This document shows positions 16,578 through 24,431 of a DNA stretch of 40,772 nt, in pieces. Made by a program: the position numbers and the translations under genes. The DNA lies in assembly GCA_024682215.1 (NCBI GenBank), contig JAIKZM010000210.1:1-40772 (forward strand), given 5' to 3'. Below the pieces are notes generated by a model, which saw only the letters and a list, made by a program, of their open reading frames with translations, did not search any database and had not been told where the DNA came from. The stretch is from Saccharofermentans sp. Its GTDB lineage: Bacteria > Bacillota > Clostridia > Saccharofermentanales > Saccharofermentanaceae. Each line of letters begins with the position of its first letter. Positions within the stretch are counted from its first letter, which is position 1.

Positions 16578-18347
16578 ATGGCGGGAATCTATACCAATTT
16601 ACTTGGATTTATCGTTCTGCTGAGCTTGCTCAGCCTTGTAGTGCTGATCTATTATTCCAAGCGCGGTAACAACATCCTTGAAGTGCTTCTTTCCGTTACG
16701 CTTTTCGTAAGCAACGTAGGCTACTTTTTCCTTTCGACGGCACGCACCGTTGACACGGCTTTCATCGCAAATGCTCTTGCATACCTGGGAGGCATATTCC
16801 TTCCGTTCATCGTAATGCTCAAGCTGGCGGATTTCTCGAAGTCAAAGATCCCCGACTGGTTTTCGTTTGTAATGGCATTCTTCAACATCCTGCTGTACAT
16901 CACGGTCATGCTGAGCGAGAAGTACACATTCTATTATGCTGACGTTGTTTTCGATCCGGGGCCGCCGGCTTCGCTTATTACCACACCGGGACCTTTTTAC
17001 TACATAAGGTTCATAATCCTCGGCGTTGAGATGGCGCTCTCGATATTCTTTACCGTTCTTACCTATATCGGTAAACGCAAGGCTTCTTTCAGAACGATGA
17101 TCTTCTTCGTCGGCATGATGTTCCTTGTATTCATCGTTTATTTGACCGAGATCATTGTTGATACCAGATATGAGCTTTTGCCTATATGCTATCTCGCATG
17201 CGGCCTCATGCTCAACTATTCTTCCAAGAGAATGGCTCTCTATGATGTTACCCTGAGCGTCCAGGAGAAGATCGATGAGGTTAACAACTACGCTTATATT
17301 GCATTTGACAGGAACTATAACTTCATGGGATGCAATACCATGGCATACGACTTCTTCCCGGAACTGGAGGATGCCACGATAGATTCCAGGCTCGAACCTG
17401 ATAATTATGCTCTGAAGATACTCCTTAAATGGGTTCACGACACGAGCATGTATGCTGACAAGGATGATGTAACGAAGAAATACGTCAAGGACGACTTCGT
17501 CATCAACGACCGTAATCCTGAAGAACGTAAGCATCTCAACTGCGAAATGAGCCTTATCCATTACGGTACAAACGGAAGGATAGAGGGATATCTCGTTGAG
17601 CTCGTAGATGATACGGATCAGCAGGCGAGGATCGAACAACTGAGCTTCAAGGGAGAGAGACTCCAGAGAGAAGCTACGATAGCTGCAAAGAAACTTAAGT
17701 CACTGCAGAGCTCCACGATCCTCGGCATGGCAGCTATGATCGAATCAAGAGACAACTCCACGGGCGGTCACATCAACAGGACCACCGCCTGCTGCGCACT
17801 GTTCGTCGAGCATCTGAGAACGCTTCACGACTATAACCAGTCAGAGAACTACTGGGATGCGGTTGTAAACTCATCGCCTCTCCATGACCTCGGCAAGATC
17901 GGCGTTTCTGATGCCATCCTCAAGAAGACTTCAGGTCTCAAGCCCTGGGAATATGATGAGATGAAGACACATGCGGCAAAAGGCGCAGAGATCGTGAAGA
18001 AGGTCCTTGTTGACGTTGATGATAAGGAATTCGTCAGAGTCGCAACCAATGTTGCCCATTACCACCATGAGAAGTATGACGGAAGCGGTTATCCTGATCA
18101 CCTGAGAGGCGAGCAGATCCCGTTTGAAGCCAGGATCATGGCTTTGGTCGATGTCTTCGATGCTCTCGTAAGCCAGAGATACTATAAGGAACCGATGTCT
18201 TACGATGATGCTTTCAAGATCATCCACGACGAGAGGGGATCGCATTTCGATCCGCATCTTTCAAAGATATTCATTTCGCTGAAGCCTGAGATTATCAGCC
18301 TTTACGAATCATTCAACGGTACCGATTACTCAAGAAAGAGCGGCTGA
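16578..18347 (+). CDS. 7TM-PAS-HD-GYP signalling protein
   Basis: Membrane signalling protein of 589 residues. The first 220 residues hold seven hydrophobic segments like the 7TM module found at the N-terminus of some histidine kinases. A PAS-like domain (about 225-345) and a helical linker follow. The C-terminus is an HD-GYP domain: metal-binding HD at 436-437 in HDLGKIG, HHEKYDGSGYP with GYP at 504-506, and LVDVFDALVS. HD-GYP enzymes usually hydrolyse cyclic di-GMP. No GGDEF or kinase domain is present. A GGGG before the ATG serves as the ribosome site. It is followed by a terminator and is probably monocistronic. The sensed signal is unknown. Confidence 0.88.
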   Translation: MAGIYTNLLGFIVLLSLLSLVVLIYYSKRGNNILEVLLSVTLFVSNVGYFFLSTARTVDTAFIANALAYLGGIFLPFIVMLKLADFSKSKIPDWFSFVMAFFNILLYITVMLSEKYTFYYADVVFDPGPPASLITTPGPFYYIRFIILGVEMALSIFFTVLTYIGKRKASFRTMIFFVGMMFLVFIVYLTEIIVDTRYELLPICYLACGLMLNYSSKRMALYDVTLSVQEKIDEVNNYAYIAFDRNYNFMGCNTMAYDFFPELEDATIDSRLEPDNYALKILLKWVHDTSMYADKDDVTKKYVKDDFVINDRNPEERKHLNCEMSLIHYGTNGRIEGYLVELVDDTDQQARIEQLSFKGERLQREATIAAKKLKSLQSSTILGMAAMIESRDNSTGGHINRTTACCALFVEHLRTLHDYNQSENYWDAVVNSSPLHDLGKIGVSDAILKKTSGLKPWEYDEMKTHAAKGAEIVKKVLVDVDDKEFVRVATNVAHYHHEKYDGSGYPDHLRGEQIPFEARIMALVDVFDALVSQRYYKEPMSYDDAFKIIHDERGSHFDPHLSKIFISLKPEIISLYESFNGTDYSRKSG

Positions 18348-18370
18348 CCTGATTTTTACCAATTCTTTAT

Positions 18371-18395
18371 GAGCAGCTTCCGGCTGCTCTTTTTT
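18371..18395 (+). terminator. Intrinsic terminator after the HD-GYP gene
   Basis: GAGCAGC-TTCCG-GCTGCTC (18371-18389) forms a 7-bp stem with a 5-nt loop and is followed by TTTTTT (18390-18395). It ends the HD-GYP transcript 24 bases after its stop codon. This is the clearest plus-strand terminator in the window. Confidence 0.88.
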
Positions 18396-18454
18396 ATTTG
18401 AATTACGGTAGTGTGGCAATTCTGAGGTTAACCTAGTGCTAACTGAAAAGAGTG

Positions 18455-18467
18455 ATAGAATGTGCGT
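18455..18467 (+). promoter_or_regulatory. Possible extended -10 before SGNH gene 1
   Basis: TGATAGAAT within AGTGATAGAATG resembles an extended -10 (TGn-TAGAAT), about 25 nt before the ATG at 18491. A good -35 is absent. It is the best promoter candidate after the terminator at 18371. Confidence 0.35.
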
Positions 18468-18490
18468 ATATTAAAGTTAGAAGGCTACAA

Positions 18491-19984
18491 ATGAAACACA
18501 CACATATATTGCTTTCATCAGCCGCGATGGCCTGCGCCATGGTTTTTGCTTTCTCTGCTGTTCCGGCACGGAACAGGGTAATGGCAGATGTTCTGGATGG
18601 CCGCAGTCATGTTCAGATCGACAGGCGCGATGCCGTTTCCGACAGCATGCACGTTTATTTTGAGCTTGGCGGAAAGACCTACGGAAACAAGAACGGCTGG
18701 AAGAGTAAGGGACAGATGACTTCCCCGATAAGCGGCAAGAAGATCGAGACCATAAAGATAAAGCTTTCGGGAAAAGAGTACGAGGGCGGCATCAGGTATC
18801 AGGTACTGGTCCAGGGAAGCAGCAAGTGGAAGTCATGGACATCTGACGGAAAGCAGGCGGGGACAGCGCAGAAGCGCCTTGAAGCCATAAAGATCGAACT
18901 TACCGGAGATGTCGCAAATCATTATGATGTCTGCTACAGGACCAAGACTGCTACATACGGCTGGCTGAACTGGGCAAAGAACGGCGAGATCAGCGGTACG
19001 GTAGGTCTGTCGAAAAAGGTCGAATCCATACAGATCATTCTCGTTGAAAAGAATTCCGGACTTCCCGGAAACGTATCGGGAATAGTTAGCCAGCAGGAAA
19101 AATCTTCCATGACCAAAGAGGCTGACGATGCATCCGGTGATGATAAGGCCGCATCAGGAGCTTTCAGTTCATTAAGGTACGAAGGCAGCTCGGTTTATTA
19201 CTACGACGCTAAGACAGGCGCGAAGAAGACCGGCTGGATAAAGATCAACGGCCTGTCATACTTTTTCGATCCTGCCAAGAGCGGCAAACTGACCGATTTC
19301 AAAGTCAATGATTTCTTTTCAAAGGCTGTGTTCATAGGCAATTCCACATCAGAAGGCCTTACGACTTATTTCAATTCCAAGGGAAAGAAGTATCTCGGCG
19401 GACCTCTGGTAGCAGCCAAGGTCAGCTATACGTTTAATTCGGATAAGGCCAAACTTAACGGATATATGCTCAAGTATAAGGGCGCACAGCTTCAGGCAAA
19501 GGCCGTGGTCAAGAAATCCGGTTCTAAATATGCTCTGATAATGATGGGTACAAATGATCTTGTCGGTACGAGAGCTTCATCTGTTGCAAAGAAGTACAAG
19601 TCTTATATCGAGGGCATACAGAAGGAGAATCCGGGAGTGCTCATATACATACAGTCGACCACTCCGAGACGCGGTACCAAAAACGTCAAGAACCTTTCCA
19701 ACGATAAGATCAATGAGCTTAACAAACTCATGAAATCTTATGCAGATTCCAAGAGCGGAGTCTTCTATATCGATATCAGCACACCGCTTAAGGAAAGCGA
19801 CGGCAGCATGAAAAAATCCTACTGCAGTGACGGCTATGTTCACCTCAACATGAAGGGATACAAAGTCTGGGTCAATACGGTAGTTGAATATGTCAGAAAG
19901 CAGTATCTGAACAATGCCATTGCCGAAGCAAAGAAAGCTACGGAATCAGCCAAGACCCAAACTGCAACGACTGAGGCTGCGTAG
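18491..19984 (+). CDS. Secreted SGNH hydrolase with ChW repeats
   Basis: Secreted 497-residue protein. A signal peptide (MKHTHILLSSAAMACAM and following) is followed by three ChW-type repeats (about residues 57-180) with their conserved Gly-Trp positions, as in NGWKSKGQM, KWKSWTSDG and YGWLNWAKNGEIS. Next is a glucan/choline-binding-like unit (KTGWIKINGLSYFFD). An SGNH/GDSL hydrolase domain (about 270-470) ends it: block I IGNSTSEG, block III MMGTNDL, block V DGYVHLN. The family cleaves esters, often acetyl groups on glycans. The start is the ATG at 18491 after AAGG; the longer frame lacks a signal peptide start. The catalytic domain is duplicated in the next gene. The substrate is unknown; cell wall or plant glycan is plausible. 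Confidence 0.82.
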   Translation: MKHTHILLSSAAMACAMVFAFSAVPARNRVMADVLDGRSHVQIDRRDAVSDSMHVYFELGGKTYGNKNGWKSKGQMTSPISGKKIETIKIKLSGKEYEGGIRYQVLVQGSSKWKSWTSDGKQAGTAQKRLEAIKIELTGDVANHYDVCYRTKTATYGWLNWAKNGEISGTVGLSKKVESIQIILVEKNSGLPGNVSGIVSQQEKSSMTKEADDASGDDKAASGAFSSLRYEGSSVYYYDAKTGAKKTGWIKINGLSYFFDPAKSGKLTDFKVNDFFSKAVFIGNSTSEGLTTYFNSKGKKYLGGPLVAAKVSYTFNSDKAKLNGYMLKYKGAQLQAKAVVKKSGSKYALIMMGTNDLVGTRASSVAKKYKSYIEGIQKENPGVLIYIQSTTPRRGTKNVKNLSNDKINELNKLMKSYADSKSGVFYIDISTPLKESDGSMKKSYCSDGYVHLNMKGYKVWVNTVVEYVRKQYLNNAIAEAKKATESAKTQTATTEAA

Positions 19985-20019
19985 CTTCCCGATAACATAT
20001 TTGATGGAGGATTCCTTAC

Positions 20020-21081
20020 ATGAATAAGGAAAATACTATTCTGGTCACAGCATTGATCTCGTCTGCGATATGTCTCAGTGCATGCGGTGCCAAACCGCAG
20101 CCCACGGCTTCAGAGTCTTCGTCCCTTATCACCACCGTTGCCACGACTACTGAGAGCAGCGAGACGGAAACCACTGCTGCATCAGCACCTGAAGGCGATG
20201 ATCAGCCCGCTGCCACAGGAGCAAAGGATCAGTCTGATCCTGCCGGTACGGTTTCGGCTGAATATAATTCGGAAGTCGGCGCTTCGTTTCCCATGAGATA
20301 CGAAAACAATGCCGTGTATTGCCATGATCCCTCAACCGGTGAGAAGAAGACCGGTTATATAAGGATCAACGGGATCACTTATTTTTTCGATCCGGCAGCA
20401 GACGGCCAGCTGACTGACATCTCCGTCAACGATTTCTTCTCAAAAGCCGTCTTCATCGGCAATTCGACATCTGAAGGCCTTACGATGTATTTCAATTCCA
20501 AGGGCAAGGGTTTTCTGGGCGGTCCGCTGGTCGCTGCAAAGGTCAGTTATACGTTCAATTCGGACAAGTCCAAACTTGACGGATACATGCTCAAATATAA
20601 GGATGAACAGCTTCAGGCTAAAGAACTTGTAAAGAAAGCAGGTTCCAAACGTGCTCTCATCATGATGGGAACCAACGACCTTATGGGTGCGGATGCTTCT
20701 GCTGTTGCAGAGAAATACTATAAATACATCGAGGGGATCATTCAGGAAAACCCCGGTGTCGTCATCTACATTCAGTCTACGACTCCCAGACGCGGAACGA
20801 AGAACGCCGACAGTCTTTCAAACGACAAGATCAACGAGCTCAACAACCTTATGATGGAGTATGCCAATACTCATAACGATGTTTACTATATCGATATAAG
20901 CACTCCGCTCAAGGATGAAGAAGGAAACCTTAAGCAGTCTTATTGCAGTGACGGCTATGTGCATCTGAATATCCAGGGCTATGGCGTATGGGTCAATAGG
21001 GTCGTGGATTATGTCAGGGCGATGTGTCTGGAAAAAGCAGCTGACGATGCAAGGGCATCTTCGCAGGCGGCAGGCCAGTAA
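20020..21081 (+). CDS. Lipoprotein SGNH hydrolase (paralogue of preceding gene)
   Basis: A 353-residue lipoprotein: a short signal ends LSAC with the lipidated Cys near residue 22, then a Thr/Ser/Ala-rich linker. From about residue 90 it follows the preceding protein almost residue by residue: KKTGYIRINGITYFFDP, VFIGNSTSEGL, MMGTNDL, CSDGYVHLN. It lacks the ChW repeats. A Shine-Dalgarno ATGGAGG precedes the ATG, and only 35 nt separate the two genes, so they are probably cotranscribed. The pair arose by tandem duplication of the catalytic part, with different ways of holding it at the cell surface. Confidence 0.83.
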   Translation: MNKENTILVTALISSAICLSACGAKPQPTASESSSLITTVATTTESSETETTAASAPEGDDQPAATGAKDQSDPAGTVSAEYNSEVGASFPMRYENNAVYCHDPSTGEKKTGYIRINGITYFFDPAADGQLTDISVNDFFSKAVFIGNSTSEGLTMYFNSKGKGFLGGPLVAAKVSYTFNSDKSKLDGYMLKYKDEQLQAKELVKKAGSKRALIMMGTNDLMGADASAVAEKYYKYIEGIIQENPGVVIYIQSTTPRRGTKNADSLSNDKINELNNLMMEYANTHNDVYYIDISTPLKDEEGNLKQSYCSDGYVHLNIQGYGVWVNRVVDYVRAMCLEKAADDARASSQAAGQ

Positions 21082-21229
21082 ATACGGCATCTGATAATGC
21101 CCAAGTTCCGGTGTTGATTTGAAAAGACAAGAATGATACTCTTTCTTTCAAGTTTTTTACGGAATAAAAGACTTGAGACTCTGACGGTTAAACCTGTCGG
21201 GATAACAATTATAACGGAGGAATATCTAC
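21082..21229 (+). other. Structured intergenic region with a 12-bp stem
   Basis: This stretch has no gene. A strong stem runs from 21148-21159 to 21165-21176 (TCAAGTTTTTTA pairs with TAAAAGACTTGA, one G-T pair) with the 5-nt loop CGGAA. There is no T-run after it. Shorter hairpins flank it: GGCAT-ATGCC near 21086 and GACGGT/ACCTGTC near 21182. They may stabilise transcripts or mark processing between the SGNH gene and the small lipoprotein. Confidence 0.4.
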
Positions 21230-21577
21230 ATGAATAAGAAGATTTCAGCATTGATCATCACAGCTGCACTTGCATCTGCATTTTGCTTAAGCGCATGCGG
21301 CGGAGATAAGAACAAGCCTACGACTGCATCATCGACAGCAGCTACTACAGCAGCTTCAACGGCTGCCCAGAGCCAGGCAACAGAGGCTTCGGCATCTGAG
21401 TCGAAAGACAACGGACAGGCTTCTGAGAACGGCGCCGGAATCCCCAAGGAAGGCGATATGTATAAGGGAAAGAAAGTCGGCAGTGTAGAGAAGGTGCCTG
21501 ACTGTGATGATGATAAGCATGGTGTCATCTATATCTACGATGAGAACGAAGAGCTGATCGAAGCTATTAAGTATTGA
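21230..21577 (+). CDS. Small lipoprotein, unknown function
   Basis: A 115-residue lipoprotein with the signal MNKKISALIITAALASAF and lipobox LSAC, very similar in style to the signal of the SGNH lipoprotein upstream. A Thr/Ala/Ser-rich linker (about residues 30-70) is followed by a 40-residue charged tail, KGKKVGSVEKV to DENEELIEAIKY, with no motif I recognise. GGAGG lies 9 nt before the ATG. Its position suggests an envelope role together with the SGNH pair, but that is inference from proximity only. Confidence 0.7.
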   Translation: MNKKISALIITAALASAFCLSACGGDKNKPTTASSTAATTAASTAAQSQATEASASESKDNGQASENGAGIPKEGDMYKGKKVGSVEKVPDCDDDKHGVIYIYDENEELIEAIKY

Positions 21578-21786
21578 TTTTATTGGTTTAGAGAGCTTTA
21601 TTACCACAATGTCAGTTCGATCACGCGCTGACAGTATGCACAAAAACATAGAGTTTATGTTGTGCAATTTATACATAGAGCTAATTGAGAAAAACCCGGA
21701 TGAAAAGTAAGATAAGATTGTCCGAAGGATGACCAAGGACTTCTGGACGAAATCAAAACAAGTACATCATAGAGGAGGTATTTCTT
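21578..21786 (+). other. Intergenic region with two hairpins
   Basis: No gene is visible here. Two potential stems occur: TGTCAG/CTGACA (21610-21633, 12-nt loop) and GCACA..ACATA/TATGT..TGTGC (21638-21665, with a 3-nt bulge). Neither is followed by a T-run, so a terminator for the small lipoprotein is not evident. TATACA near 21671 could be a -10 for the next gene. The ribosome site GAGGAGG for the next gene lies at its end. Confidence 0.35.
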
Positions 21787-22047
21787 ATGAAAGCTTTTTA
21801 CTTAGATAATATTGATGTTGCAACACTTATGAAGGCGCTCGACGAATGCAAGGGCAGCGTTATCCTTATCACAGACGAGGGCGACCGTTTCAACCTCAAG
21901 AGCAAGCTCAGCCAGATCACAGGCATCATGAAGCTCATCGAGGGCGGCATCATCTGCAAGGCTAAGATCGCTTGCTCTGATCCTGACGACGAGGCTATGC
22001 TCTTCAGGCTTAACCTTTTCGGAAAGATCGAAGATGACAACAACTGA
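21787..22047 (+). CDS. Small conserved protein, unknown function
   Basis: An 86-residue soluble acidic protein. Its core reads KALDECKGSVILITDEGDRFNLKSKLSQ. It resembles small Clostridia proteins that databases often mislabel, but I recognise no catalytic motif, DNA-binding motif or signal peptide. A strong ribosome site (GAGGAGG) stands about 9 nt before the ATG, which suggests good expression. It ends against a bidirectional terminator shared with gltA. The function is unknown. Confidence 0.7.
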   Translation: MKAFYLDNIDVATLMKALDECKGSVILITDEGDRFNLKSKLSQITGIMKLIEGGIICKAKIACSDPDDEAMLFRLNLFGKIEDDNN

Positions 22048-22105
22048 GAAGAAACTGAGGTTTAACCCTTAAGCCTTTTCATGCTCTAATTAGAAAAGCC
22101 AGAAA

Positions 22106-22138
22106 AAGGCCCCGCGATTGTCAGTATCGCGGGGCCTT
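22106..22138 (-). terminator. Terminator between the small gene and gltA
   Basis: AAGGCCCCGCGAT and ATCGCGGGGCCTT form a 13-bp stem (22106-22138) around the loop TGTCAGT. Read on the minus strand it is followed by TTTTT and serves as a good terminator for gltA. On the plus strand the T-run is weak (TTAAATATT), so it may work only partly in that direction. Confidence 0.88.
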
Positions 22139-22157
22139 AAATATTGAATTTGATTTT

Positions 22158-23528
22158 TTATTCTCTTTCTTCGAGAGGAACGTAATCCACTCTGTCCTGG
22201 ACGCAGCGGTAAGCGGGACGGATAATCTTGCCGTGACCGTTGAGTTCTTCAAGTCTGTGTGCCGACCAGCCGGATATCCTGGCGATGGCAAACAGGGGAG
22301 TGTAGAGTTCGGTCGGGAGACCGAGCATTGAATAAACGAAACCGCTGTAGAAATCGATGTTTGCTGAAACGCCCTTGTAGATGTGTCTTTCGGCTGCGAT
22401 AAGCTCTGCAGCGAGGCGTTCGATCTTCTCGTAGAATCTGAATTCAGCGCTGCGGCCCTTTTCTGCGGAAAGCTCTCGGACATAGTTCTTGAATATCTGG
22501 GCTCTCGGATCAGAGATCGAATAAACGGCATGTCCCATTCCGTAGATTACGCCGCTGCGGTCGAAAGCATCCTTGTGAAGGATCCTTTCGAGGTACTTGA
22601 GGATCTCGTCTTCATCTTCCCAGTCGGAAATGTTGCGCTTGATCTCCTTGAACATCTTGATGACCTGGATGTTCGCACCGCCGTGTTTCGGGCCTTTGAG
22701 AGAACAAAGGGATGCCGCGACAGAAGAATAAGTGTCGGTTCCCGAACTTGTTACTACATGGGTCGTGAACGTTGAATTGTTACCGCCGCCATGCTCAGCG
22801 TGAAGGATGAGCGAAACGTCGAGTATCTTTGCTTCAAGCGGTGTGAACTTGTTGTCTGACCTAAGCATGTAAAGGATGTTCTCGGCAGTCGAGAGACCCG
22901 GCTTCGGGCGGTGGACGATGAGTGAATCCCTGTCGAGGTAATACTTCATTGCATCGTAGCTGTGAACCGCGATCTGCGGGAATATCGAGATGAGCTCAAG
23001 CGACTGTCTCAAAACATTGGGGATGGAAATATCCATCGGCTGATAATCGTATGCGTAAAGATTGAGTACCGCGCGTGCGATGTTGTTCATGAGATCTGAA
23101 GAAGGCTTCTGCATGATTACGTCACGGAAGAAGTTCTTAGGCATTCTCGACCTTGAATCCGCGAGCAGATTGCAGAAGTCGCTGAGCTGTTCTTTTGTCG
23201 GAAGTTTTCCGAAAAGAAGCAGGTAAGAGGCTTCCTCAAATCCGAAATGCATACTTTCGGGCTGTCCTGCGATGAGGTCTTTTACATTGATGCCGCGGTA
23301 GAAGAGTTCGCCTTCAGCGGGCATGGACTTGCCGTCAACCGTTTTTGTGGCTTTGATCTCGGAAATACGAGTGAGTCCCGTGAGGACGCCTTTTCCGTTA
23401 AGGTCGCGGAGTCCTCTTTTAACGTCGTACTGAGAATAGAGATCGGGATCGATCTCGTTTGCTACACATATTTTTGCCAGTTTTTCGATCTCGGGCGTGA
23501 TTTTCGAGTAGCTGTTGTTAGTTGGCAT
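22158..23528 (-). CDS. gltA: Citrate synthase
   Basis: Condenses acetyl-CoA with oxaloacetate. The 456-residue protein carries HAEHGGGNNSTFTTHVV, with the active-site His region, and SLKGPKHGGAN. The third catalytic region contains GMGHAVYSISDPRA. The Clostridia-type form is longer at the N-terminus than the 370-residue Bacillus enzyme. It has its own promoter (23593-23621), an AAGGAG ribosome site and a terminator, so it is a monocistronic unit. Aconitase and isocitrate dehydrogenase are not in the window; a role in glutamate supply is likely. A 2-methylcitrate synthase activity cannot be excluded. Confidence 0.93.
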   Translation of the reverse strand: MPTNNSYSKITPEIEKLAKICVANEIDPDLYSQYDVKRGLRDLNGKGVLTGLTRISEIKATKTVDGKSMPAEGELFYRGINVKDLIAGQPESMHFGFEEASYLLLFGKLPTKEQLSDFCNLLADSRSRMPKNFFRDVIMQKPSSDLMNNIARAVLNLYAYDYQPMDISIPNVLRQSLELISIFPQIAVHSYDAMKYYLDRDSLIVHRPKPGLSTAENILYMLRSDNKFTPLEAKILDVSLILHAEHGGGNNSTFTTHVVTSSGTDTYSSVAASLCSLKGPKHGGANIQVIKMFKEIKRNISDWEDEDEILKYLERILHKDAFDRSGVIYGMGHAVYSISDPRAQIFKNYVRELSAEKGRSAEFRFYEKIERLAAELIAAERHIYKGVSANIDFYSGFVYSMLGLPTELYTPLFAIARISGWSAHRLEELNGHGKIIRPAYRCVQDRVDYVPLEERE

Positions 23529-23592
23529 GACAGTTATCTCCTTGGGTTGCGTCTGTTGTCAGAAAGCTTGCAAAAATGTCAATATCCCAACT

Positions 23593-23621
23593 ATTTTAGA
23601 GGATTTTATGTGCGTTTTCAA
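23593..23621 (-). promoter_or_regulatory. Promoter of gltA
   Basis: On the minus strand TTGAAA (23616-23621) and TAAAAT (23593-23598) are 17 nt apart. The expected start near 23586 gives a leader of about 58 nt to the gltA ATG. The -35 begins about 10 bp after the SDR gene stop. Confidence 0.7.
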
Positions 23622-23630
23622 TTGATATTA

Positions 23631-24332
23631 TCAAATGAGAAAGCCGCCGTTTACTCCGATTATCTGCCCTGTGATGTAAGATGCTTCCTCGGAACACAGG
23701 AAAAACAGGGCTTTTGCGACATCGTTTGGAGAACCCAGCCTGCCAAGAGGAGTCTCGTCTTTGAGTTCCTCAAGGTCTTCAGAAGAGAAATCTTTGAGCA
23801 TGTCAGTCTCGATCACTCCGGGAGATACCGCATTTACCCGTATGCCTGAAGGACCGAGTTCTTTGGCAAGTGATTTTACATAAGCGTCAACTGCGCCTTT
23901 GCTTGCGGAATAGAGGGCTTCACATGATGCGCCGGTCTGTCCCCACATCGAGGATACAGCGGTGATCACGCCGCGTTTTCTTGATACCATGCCGGGGATC
24001 ACTGCGTTTGCGAGATAAAACAGACCGCCGAAATTGGTGTCCATGACCTTTCTGTATTCATCTGCACCAAAATCCTGCGCAAGCCCTTTTACGGATATTC
24101 CGGCATTGGATATGAGGCAGTCGACGTGGCCGGACCGTTCCTCTGTTTCATGTACTGCGGATATTACGCTTCCGGGGTCAGAGACATCGCATTTGATAGT
24201 GCCGATATCATCGCCGAAGTCCGGTACGGTCGAATTATAAAGGCAGGTGACAGACCACCCGTTATCAGCGAAAAGACGGACGGCAGCTTTGCCGATCCCT
24301 CTTGAACCTCCCGATATCAGTACATGCGGCAT
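23631..24332 (-). CDS. Short-chain dehydrogenase/reductase (FabG-like)
   Basis: NAD(P)-dependent oxidoreductase of 233 residues. The N-terminal cofactor motif is SGGSRGIGKA, then SNAGIS, a catalytic Ser in TAVSSMWGQTG, and YSASK carrying the Tyr and Lys of the active site. The C-terminal NGGFLI is typical. It most resembles 3-oxoacyl-ACP reductases, but no other fab genes are near, so another carbonyl substrate is possible. A strong GGGAGGG precedes the ATG, and a TATAAT stands at 24366-24371 on the minus strand. It lies upstream of gltA on the same strand. Confidence 0.87.
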   Translation of the reverse strand: MPHVLISGGSRGIGKAAVRLFADNGWSVTCLYNSTVPDFGDDIGTIKCDVSDPGSVISAVHETEERSGHVDCLISNAGISVKGLAQDFGADEYRKVMDTNFGGLFYLANAVIPGMVSRKRGVITAVSSMWGQTGASCEALYSASKGAVDAYVKSLAKELGPSGIRVNAVSPGVIETDMLKDFSSEDLEELKDETPLGRLGSPNDVAKALFFLCSEEASYITGQIIGVNGGFLI

Positions 24333-24365
24333 AAAGGTCGCCCTCCCATATCTTTGATTTGTTTT

Positions 24366-24404
24366 ATTATAACCCTTTCACAAGTTGTTGCTTTACTTTA
24401 TAAT
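24366..24404. promoter_or_regulatory. Divergent -10 boxes
   Basis: TATAAT occurs on the minus strand at 24366-24371 for the SDR gene and on the plus strand at 24399-24404 for the acidic membrane protein. The -35 regions are weak for both. The two promoters overlap face to face in about 100 bp, so the genes may compete or share a regulator. Confidence 0.45.
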
Positions 24405-24431
24405 AGCAACGTTTGAAATGGAGGATACACC

